From Flammeovirgaceae bacterium UBA5008 (lineage in GTDB: Bacteria > Bacteroidota > Bacteroidia > Cytophagales > Cyclobacteriaceae): 11,227 nucleotides of DNA. The notes beneath the pieces are model-generated. The model had not been told where the DNA came from. It made no database searches and worked only from the letters and a program-made list of their open reading frames with translations. A program made the position numbers and the translations under genes. Shown here one piece after another: positions 6,311 to 11,227 of this stretch; positions within the stretch are counted from its first letter, which is position 1; each line of letters begins with the position of its first letter. Location of the stretch: positions 2,231-13,457 of the forward strand of contig DGYK01000003.1 in assembly GCA_002398365.1 (NCBI GenBank). Reading direction: 5' to 3'.

Positions 6311-7060
6311 ATGGCAAAAGCGCACGAAACAGGCCATGCAAAAAATGTGGCCCTCTTTGAAGCGTTCATTCGCGTATGCGCCAGCTACAAGGACGCATAC
6401 AATCCTTCGCGGCCCGACTTGCAACTGAGCGGACTCAAGGCGCTGCTCGCACAAGCGCAACAGGCATTGAAAGAAGTAAGACAGGCCAAGCGCACGTATG
6501 GCAATGCCACCAACAACCGCGAGCTGGCCTTTAAACCCATCATGTCGTTGGCCGCATGCGTCATCGGGTCGCTCGAGTCGAGCGGAGCCAACGCGCTCAC
6601 CATCCAAGATGCGCGCGCCATTCTGAAAAAGTTACAAGGCAAGCGCGCTACGCCACCGCCCACAGCCGATGCAAACGAAACATCAGAAGGAGCGAACGAG
6701 CCCGGCACGCATTCGGTTTCGCAGCGAAGCTTCGACAATCAGATCGATCACTTTTCGGATTTAATCACGGCCGTAGTGTCGGAGCCCAAGTACAATCCCT
6801 ACGAGCCCGAACTGCAAGTGGCAAGCCTCAACACCGTGCTGGCCGAGTTGCAACTAAAAAATAAATTAGCCGAAGAGGCAACGAATGCACTCAGCAACGC
6901 ACGCATCAGGCGCGATCTGTTTTTGTATGCACCCAACACAGGTATCTGCGACATCGTTCAAGCGGTGAAATCGTATGCCGTGTCAGCGTACCGGCCCACC
7001 AGTCCGCGCTATAAGAATCTTACCAAATTCCAGTTCAAGAGAAAAAAAAAGAAAAAATAA
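6311..7060 (+). CDS. Uncharacterised protein with internal duplication and poly-lysine tail
   Basis: A 249-aa soluble, helix-rich protein. It contains two related halves: YNPSRPDLQLSGLKALLAQ at residues 30-48 and YNPYEPELQVASLNTVLAE at 161-179. Each is followed by a helix and then an N-x-R block (NNRELAF at 68-74; NARIRRDLF at 196-204). A proline/glycine/serine-rich linker lies at about 112-140, and the C-terminus ends in KRKKKKK. I recall such duplicated YNPS-type hypothetical proteins from many Bacteroidota genomes, but no function is known to me. The gene is GC-richer than everything to its left, is preceded by a folded leader and ends in its own strong terminator, so it is a single-gene transcript. 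The lysine tail may bind nucleic acid; this is inference. Confidence 0.8.
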   Translation: MAKAHETGHAKNVALFEAFIRVCASYKDAYNPSRPDLQLSGLKALLAQAQQALKEVRQAKRTYGNATNNRELAFKPIMSLAACVIGSLESSGANALTIQDARAILKKLQGKRATPPPTADANETSEGANEPGTHSVSQRSFDNQIDHFSDLITAVVSEPKYNPYEPELQVASLNTVLAELQLKNKLAEEATNALSNARIRRDLFLYAPNTGICDIVQAVKSYAVSAYRPTSPRYKNLTKFQFKRKKKKK

Positions 7061-7080
7061 GGAAGGCTACCGCCTTGGGG

Positions 7081-7112
7081 AAAATCCGGCAACTACGTTG
7101 ACCGGATTTTTT
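7081..7112 (+). terminator. Intrinsic terminator of the 249-aa gene
   Basis: AAAATCCGG (7081-7089) pairs with CCGGATTTT (7102-7110), with an inner CAAC (7090-7093)/GTTG (7097-7100) stem, only one bulged A and a TAC loop, followed by more T. It lies 21 bases after the stop codon. A smaller stem AAGGC/GCCTT (7063-7076) lies between. The A run on the other side would let it work in both directions. Confidence 0.85.
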
Positions 7113-7157
7113 CATGCCTTCGCTTACGCTGATACCGATTAGTGACCATCATAAAAA

Positions 7158-7805
7158 TTGACAACACGCGCAGACAGTGCGGAAACACGGTCATACAAAA
7201 AGCGTTCGCGCGCATTTGTAATGCGTGCGAGACCATGCCGCAAACATACAAGAGCATTCAGAATACGCGCAGCAGCATACGGAAAGTGTGCAGAAGCATA
7301 CATAAAACGTTCACTCGCTGTCGCGCAACGTTCACTCGCATCCGCCAGGCGTTCACTTGCATCCGCCAAACGTTTACTCGGTGTCGCCAAACGTTCACTC
7401 GCATCCGCCAAGCGTTCACTCGCATCCGCCAAACGTCCGCGCGCATTTGCAATACGTGCGGAAGCATCCGCCAAACGTTCACACGAAGCCGCCAAACGTT
7501 CACACGCTGTCGCCAAACGTGCACACGCGACTGGAAAACGTGCAGAGGCATTCACCAAACGTTCACACGCAATCGCAAAACCGGCAGAAGCATTCAGCAA
7601 ACGTGCAGAGGCTTACTCCAAACGTTCACACGCAATCGTGAAATTGCCGGAAGCATTCAGCAAACGTGCAGAAGCTTTCACCAAACGTTCGCGCGCATTT
7701 TTAATGCGTGCGGAAGCATCCGCCAAACGTTCACACGCAATCGTGAAATTGCAAGAAGCATTCAGAAAAGGTGCAGAGGCGTTCACTCGTGTGGGACTTC
7801 AATAA
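7158..7805 (+). CDS. Possible heptad-repeat Lys/Arg/Ala-rich protein encoded by the 21-bp array
   Basis: A frame of 215 codons spans the whole repeat array without a stop and ends 14 codons' worth of sequence or less after it. The repeating heptad is of the form K-R-[SA]-[LHE]-A-[SFIV]-[AST], for example KRSLASA and KRAEAFS. Differences between units often fall in third positions of this frame (TCA/TCG, GCA/GCT/GCG, GAA/GAG, CTC/CTT, AAA/AAG), which favours it over the other long frame on the same strand (7142-7864) and over the minus-strand frame, which has a stop at 7613-7615. The start is uncertain: TTG at 7158 follows an in-frame TAA at 7152, and the first ATG is at 7221. The product would be strongly basic and helical, so nucleic-acid binding or a coiled coil is conceivable. 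It may equally be non-coding. Confidence 0.4.
   Translation: MTTRADSAETRSYKKRSRAFVMRARPCRKHTRAFRIRAAAYGKCAEAYIKRSLAVAQRSLASARRSLASAKRLLGVAKRSLASAKRSLASAKRPRAFAIRAEASAKRSHEAAKRSHAVAKRAHATGKRAEAFTKRSHAIAKPAEAFSKRAEAYSKRSHAIVKLPEAFSKRAEAFTKRSRAFLMRAEASAKRSHAIVKLQEAFRKGAEAFTRVGLQ
7202..7789. repeat. Tandem array of 28 degenerate 21-bp units
   Basis: Units run in strict 21-base register with no indel. Consensus is about ACGTTCACTCGCATCCGCCA plus A. Unit boundaries fall at 7307 + 21n, and five more diverged units extend back to 7202. Higher-order copies are visible: two-unit blocks at 7433-7474 and 7685-7726 (also recognisable at 7202-7243), and three-unit blocks at 7622-7684 and 7727-7789. Units are too similar and contiguous to be CRISPR, since there are no unique spacers. 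The strict multiple of three suggests selection on a reading frame. Confidence 0.9.
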
Positions 7806-7953
7806 TAAATAGTAATTATTTGAACTGTCTTTTACCAGGAGATTATCCGCCACAAAACAGGTGAATAGATGCTAATAGATCAGGTAGAAATACTATCTTC
7901 GGTTTCACGTTTCATCGCATGTCAACCATTCTTCATTCGTCCACAACCACTGC

Positions 7954-8790
7954 ATGAGATACTTTTTGTATTTATTATTCTTGCTGACGGCCTGTTCTAC
8001 TTCCGGACAGAAAAAGAAAGAGGAACAGAAGCAGTCGCTAACAGACGATCAGATCATCAAACGGTATTTGGAGAATGGCGCGTGGAGAGTGAGGTACTTT
8101 TCTCCGGAGTATCAACTATTCATAGACTCCGCCATAGCATGCAACCCCAAGATGGCGTACTTGTATCAACAGAAATCCATGCCTTATTTTAAACTGGGCA
8201 AGTATGAATTGGGATTGAAGTCGCTGGACAAAGCAGTGGAGCTCGACCCGGCAGCACACATCGACTACAGGGCTTTTATAAAGTGTATTTTCGCAAAGAC
8301 CTATCAGGAAGCCATCAACGACTTTCAGACAGCCAAGAAAATGAAAGGCGAACATGGCGTGGTGATGGATCATTCGTATGATTTTTACCTGGGATTGTGT
8401 CATTTGCAATTAGGGGAATTCGCACACGCGCTTGATGACTTGGAAAAGAGCATCGCCTACACCCAAACAATCCATGGCGAAAACTGGATACACTACCTGG
8501 AATTGTTTTACGCGGGCATTGCCTTGCAAGAATTAAACAGACACACGGAAGCCATCCGGTATTTTGAGCGGGCGATAGAAGCCTATTCGTCCTTCGCAGA
8601 TGCGAAGTATTATCTGGCCTTATCATTATTTCGGATGGGAGAGATGGATCGCGCAGAGCAGATGCTCACTGCCTGCGAACAGGATTTTAAAAAAGGATAC
8701 ACCATCAATGAAGACAACGCAGTGTATGAAAAATATCCCTATCAGATCAAACAATTTTATATTGACTTGTTAAGGATGACGAAGAGGTGA
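7954..8790 (+). CDS. TPR-repeat lipoprotein
   Basis: A 278-aa product. The signal MRYFLYLLFLLTAC places the lipid cysteine at residue 14, followed by a charged linker (KKKEEQKQ). Tetratricopeptide-type helix pairs follow: about 67-100 (YFKLGKYELGLKSLDKAVEL), 103-130, 140-172 (LGLCHLQLGEFAHALDDLEK), 182-211 (AGIALQELNRHTEAIRYFER) and 214-245. TPR domains bind protein partners, so this is probably a membrane-anchored scaffold or assembly factor facing the periplasm or cell surface. The partner is unknown. It stands alone, with the repeat array upstream and lgt about 230 bases downstream. The in-frame ATG at 7954 gives a complete signal and is secure. Confidence 0.85.
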   Translation: MRYFLYLLFLLTACSTSGQKKKEEQKQSLTDDQIIKRYLENGAWRVRYFSPEYQLFIDSAIACNPKMAYLYQQKSMPYFKLGKYELGLKSLDKAVELDPAAHIDYRAFIKCIFAKTYQEAINDFQTAKKMKGEHGVVMDHSYDFYLGLCHLQLGEFAHALDDLEKSIAYTQTIHGENWIHYLELFYAGIALQELNRHTEAIRYFERAIEAYSSFADAKYYLALSLFRMGEMDRAEQMLTACEQDFKKGYTINEDNAVYEKYPYQIKQFYIDLLRMTKR

Positions 8791-9024
8791 AGAGAATGAC
8801 AGATTTTAGACTTCGATTGATTCTTTTATTGTCTCACGCCCTATGAATTAGAAACCGGAGAGAAAGGAGTGGGGTACATTTATGCGGTTAAGTAAGAATG
8901 ATCACGGAAAGCAAGGATCTTCCTCTAGGCACGATTCTTCCGATCAAAAATAAACGCCACTGATCGTAAGGATTTTGATTTTCCGTCACTCATTGATGAG
9001 AGAAGCGCTTCACTAAAGAGAAAC
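8791..9024. other. Intergenic region between TPR lipoprotein and lgt
   Basis: No gene of convincing size. A stop-bounded frame at 8821-8895 reads as a plausible protein tail (YELETGEKGVGYIYAVK) but has no start, so it could be a decayed gene end. The lgt promoter must lie here or overlap the preceding gene; I see no clear match to the Bacteroidota promoter consensus. Confidence 0.35.
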
Positions 9025-9912
9025 ATGAACATCAATTTCATTCATTGGAACATCGACCCCGAATTATTCAATCTATTCGGTTTCTCGCTCCGCTATTATG
9101 GAGTATTGTTTGCCGGAGGAATCTTTTTGAGTGCCGCCATTCTCCGATGGATCTTCCGAAAGGAAGGTATCGAACTCGATAAACTCGACACGCTCACGAT
9201 CTATGGATTAGTCGGAATATTCGTAGGCGCTCGCCTCGGGCATTGTTTGTTTTATGACCCGGACTATTATTTCAATCACCCGCTGGAAATGCTATTGCCC
9301 ATTCAGTTTGCCGAAGATGGCAGTTATCAATTCACCGGCTATCTGGGATTAGCGAGTCACGGAGGAGTAGCGGGATTAATTCTGGCACTCATACTGTATT
9401 CGCGGGTAACCAAACAACCCCTATTAAATACCTTAGATCTAATTGCGATCGTAGCACCGATTGGTGGCATTTGCATTCGTCTCGGCAATCTGATGAATTC
9501 CGAAATCATCGGATACCCTACCAACGTTCCGTGGGCATTTGTTTTTGAACGCGAAGACCAACTCCCACGACATCCCGCACAGTTGTATGAAGCGATCTGC
9601 TATTTGCTGATTTTCATTTTACTGATCTACTTATACAAAACCAGACGATCACAATTGCGCTATGGATTCTTCTTCGGACTAACGACTTCGCTGATCTTCA
9701 CAGCGCGTTTCTTCATCGAGTTTCTGAAAGAGCGTCAGGTGGCATTCGAAGAACAACTAGTGCTGGACATGGGACAAATTCTAAGTATTCCTTTTATTGT
9801 TGTAGGAATAGTTTTTGTGATCTACGGGCTCCGAAAGACGAAGAGTGAGAATGCATTAGAACTTGACAAGGAGATTAACGCACAATCGCCCATCACTTCA
9901 TCGGTAACCTAA
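9025..9912 (+). CDS. lgt: Prolipoprotein diacylglyceryl transferase
   Basis: Lgt transfers a diacylglyceryl group from phosphatidylglycerol to the lipobox cysteine of prolipoproteins, the first step of lipoprotein maturation in the inner membrane. The 295-aa sequence has about seven membrane segments and the family marks: LRYYGVLFA at 22-30, SHGG at 111-114 (H112), the Lgt signature IRLGNLMNSEIIG at 151-163 with R152, N155, N158 and E160, RHPAQLYEA at 182-190, ARFFIEFLKERQ at 227-238 and MGQILSIP at 249-256. Length is normal for the family. The start at 9025 gives the usual short periplasmic N-terminus. It overlaps the convergent kinase gene by 20 bases at its 3' end. Nothing suggests damage. 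Confidence 0.97.
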   Translation: MNINFIHWNIDPELFNLFGFSLRYYGVLFAGGIFLSAAILRWIFRKEGIELDKLDTLTIYGLVGIFVGARLGHCLFYDPDYYFNHPLEMLLPIQFAEDGSYQFTGYLGLASHGGVAGLILALILYSRVTKQPLLNTLDLIAIVAPIGGICIRLGNLMNSEIIGYPTNVPWAFVFEREDQLPRHPAQLYEAICYLLIFILLIYLYKTRRSQLRYGFFFGLTTSLIFTARFFIEFLKERQVAFEEQLVLDMGQILSIPFIVVGIVFVIYGLRKTKSENALELDKEINAQSPITSSVT

Positions 9913-11227
9913 TAATAAACTCACTTCCCTTGCCGGGATCGGAGAGAAGTGCAATGGTACCTTTCATCCGCTCTACCAACGTTTTCACAATGGACAATCC
10001 CAACCCATTGGAAGATTCTCCACCCGTAGGACGTGCACTTAGTTTTTTAAACTTTTGAAATACTTTGCTTTTGTCTTCTTCCGTAAAGCCGGGTCCTTCG
10101 TCTTTGATGGAAATCCATGCTTCGTTTTCTGTAACACCCGAACGTAAAGTGACGGTTGCTTGGCGCGGAGAGAATTTAATCGCATTCGAGATTAAATTAT
10201 CCAACGAGCGCCCCAACCAATCGGCATCGGTTTTTAGTTCGGCAGGTTGTAAATCATGGGTGATTCGGATGGACTTTACATCAGCAGCCGATTGAAACGA
10301 CTCTACTTTTTTCTGCAATAACGTATGCAGCGATACCGTGGACAAGTTGGGGGATAATGTGTTCTCTAATGTATGAATGTCCAGCAATTCATCAATTAAA
10401 CTAAGTCCAGCAGCAGTCGATTTTTGAATCAGTCCCACAAAATCTTCTTGTTTCTTGCTGAGCGTGGCTACCGCAGGCAACAAATCTGAAATACTTTTGA
10501 TATTCGTGAGCGGAGTTTTTAAATCATGGGCCACTACGCCCATCAGCGAATCTTTCTCTTCATTCAACTCGCGCAGTTTGTGATTCTGAACTTTTAACTT
10601 TTGGTTAATAAGTTGGCGTGCTTTAGCACTTCTCCACAAAAAATAACTGAAGGTTCCCACAATCAATAGAATCAACAGCGCACCCAAATTAAGATACCGT
10701 TGAAATCGAATAGTAGCCTGATTCTTTTGTTCGATGGCTTTCAGTAATTCATTCTCTTGTTGGTTACGTTCAATCTCCAATTGAAAATTAAATTTCTCCG
10801 CTTGCAATGCCAGTTCACTGTTCTTCAACGAGTCGTTGAGTTGTTTGTAATGATTTTGATACACGAGCGCTTTGGCGTTGGCACCTTGCAATCCATACAA
10901 CTGCGCCAGATAGAACGTGGCTTCGGTCTGCAGTTCGAGTTGTTTATATTTCTTAGAGTCGTTTTCAGCGGCCAGTAAAAACGGCAAAGCTTCCTTCAAT
11001 TGTTTTTGCTTCAACAGAATTTCACCCAACAACAGATTCGATCTTCCCACCAATCGGGTACTCGAAAGACGCTTTACAATATTCTCCGCACGAAATCCTT
11101 CACTCAGCGCTTTCGTCAGACTGCCCGTGTGCAAATACAACTGACCTAAGGCCAACTTAATCTCTGCGAGCAGCGCTTCATCTTCCAGGTTGCTGGCCAT
11201 CTCTTCTGCTTCCCGCAACAACGATTC
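9893..11227 (-). CDS. TPR-containing sensor histidine kinase (5' end cut off by window)
   Basis: The reading frame continues past the right edge, so the true start is not seen; at least 444 codons are present. Numbering from the leucine-coding TTG at 11221, the order is: TPR-like helices (about 1-135), a coiled coil (136-175), one membrane segment (178-196), a second coiled coil (200-224), HisKA with VVAHDLKTPLTNI and phospho-acceptor H232, then HATPase_c with the N box DNLISNA (341-347), the G1 box IKDEGPGF (372-379) and the G2 box NGLGLSIVK (405-413). All catalytic motifs are intact. It should autophosphorylate and pass phosphate to a response regulator, which is not in the window. TPRs before a single membrane segment are common in Bacteroidota kinases. 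The signal is unknown. Confidence 0.93.
   Translation of the reverse strand, partial: ESLLREAEEMASNLEDEALLAEIKLALGQLYLHTGSLTKALSEGFRAENIVKRLSSTRLVGRSNLLLGEILLKQKQLKEALPFLLAAENDSKKYKQLELQTEATFYLAQLYGLQGANAKALVYQNHYKQLNDSLKNSELALQAEKFNFQLEIERNQQENELLKAIEQKNQATIRFQRYLNLGALLILLIVGTFSYFLWRSAKARQLINQKLKVQNHKLRELNEEKDSLMGVVAHDLKTPLTNIKSISDLLPAVATLSKKQEDFVGLIQKSTAAGLSLIDELLDIHTLENTLSPNLSTVSLHTLLQKKVESFQSAADVKSIRITHDLQPAELKTDADWLGRSLDNLISNAIKFSPRQATVTLRSGVTENEAWISIKDEGPGFTEEDKSKVFQKFKKLSARPTGGESSNGLGLSIVKTLVERMKGTIALLSDPGKGSEFIIRLPMK

Noticed and set aside
7139..7600. Minus-strand heptad gene (LADASER type) in the array
   Set aside because: It has a TTG start inside the array and an in-frame stop at 7613-7615, so it does not span the repeats; the plus-strand frame does and shows third-position variation.
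7202..7789. CRISPR array
   Set aside because: Units are 21 bases, directly adjacent, degenerate throughout and without unique spacers; no cas gene is present.
7142..7864. Second plus-strand frame across the array (TFTRIRQ type)
   Set aside because: It is open because the repeat lacks stops in this register too; differences between units fit its third positions less well.
7869..8192. 107-codon plus-strand gene
   Set aside because: It overlaps the TPR lipoprotein in another frame and lacks its signal and repeat pattern.
8821..8895. Remnant of a gene tail (YELETGEKGVGYIYAVK)
   Set aside because: Reads like a protein end but has no start and is too short to support as a pseudogene.
1..11227. 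tRNA or rRNA genes
   Set aside because: No cloverleaf, TTCGA-type T-loop context or rRNA sequence was seen on either strand.

Overview
The window looks like a piece of a Bacteroidota chromosome, probably from the Cytophagales side. The supporting signs are lipoprotein signals ending in a lipobox cysteine, several small lipoproteins and secreted proteins of types common there, no consistent Shine-Dalgarno sequences, and a TPR-containing sensor histidine kinase of Bacteroidota layout. Assignment below phylum is inference.

Layout. (1) 1-293: no gene. Bases 36-170 form three successive hairpins, then an AT-rich promoter-like stretch. (2) 294-2326: an overlapping two-gene unit. An RloA-type AAA ATPase (P-loop, Walker B, H-loop, GRYGAIP tail) is followed by an RloB protein with TOPRIM-like acidic residues. 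No hsd restriction-modification genes are visible, so this is an orphan RloAB-type defence candidate. (3) 2327-5783: AT-rich accessory genes: a 125-aa protein of unknown function, two small lipoproteins, an RDD-family membrane protein and a small secreted protein. Two nearly identical 153-bp direct repeats (2338-2490, 3527-3679) plus a partial third copy (2928-2976) lie behind successive genes. The first part of this block (rloB to the lipoprotein at 3757) therefore looks like an array of gene-plus-repeat cassettes. (4) 5784-6310: no gene. It holds two REP-like palindromes with identical 10-bp stems, an AT-rich hairpin, and a GC-rich structured segment just before the next gene. (5) 6311-7805: GC-richer. 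A 249-aa uncharacterised protein with an internal duplication and a poly-lysine tail ends in a strong intrinsic terminator. It is followed by a 588-bp array of 28 degenerate 21-bp units, read through by a lysine/arginine/alanine heptad frame. (6) 7954-11227: ordinary chromosomal genes: a TPR lipoprotein, lgt (prolipoprotein diacylglyceryl transferase) and, on the minus strand, a TPR sensor histidine kinase cut by the window edge whose 3' end overlaps lgt tail to tail.

How they fit: rloA and rloB are almost certainly co-expressed and probably act as one ATPase/nuclease-like system. The RDD gene and the secreted protein behind it probably share a transcript. Lgt would lipidate lipoproteins such as the three here, but that is a general cell function, not a local pathway. 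The least explained parts are the repeat-separated cassette region, the paired palindromes, the folded segment at 6183-6276 and the 21-bp array.
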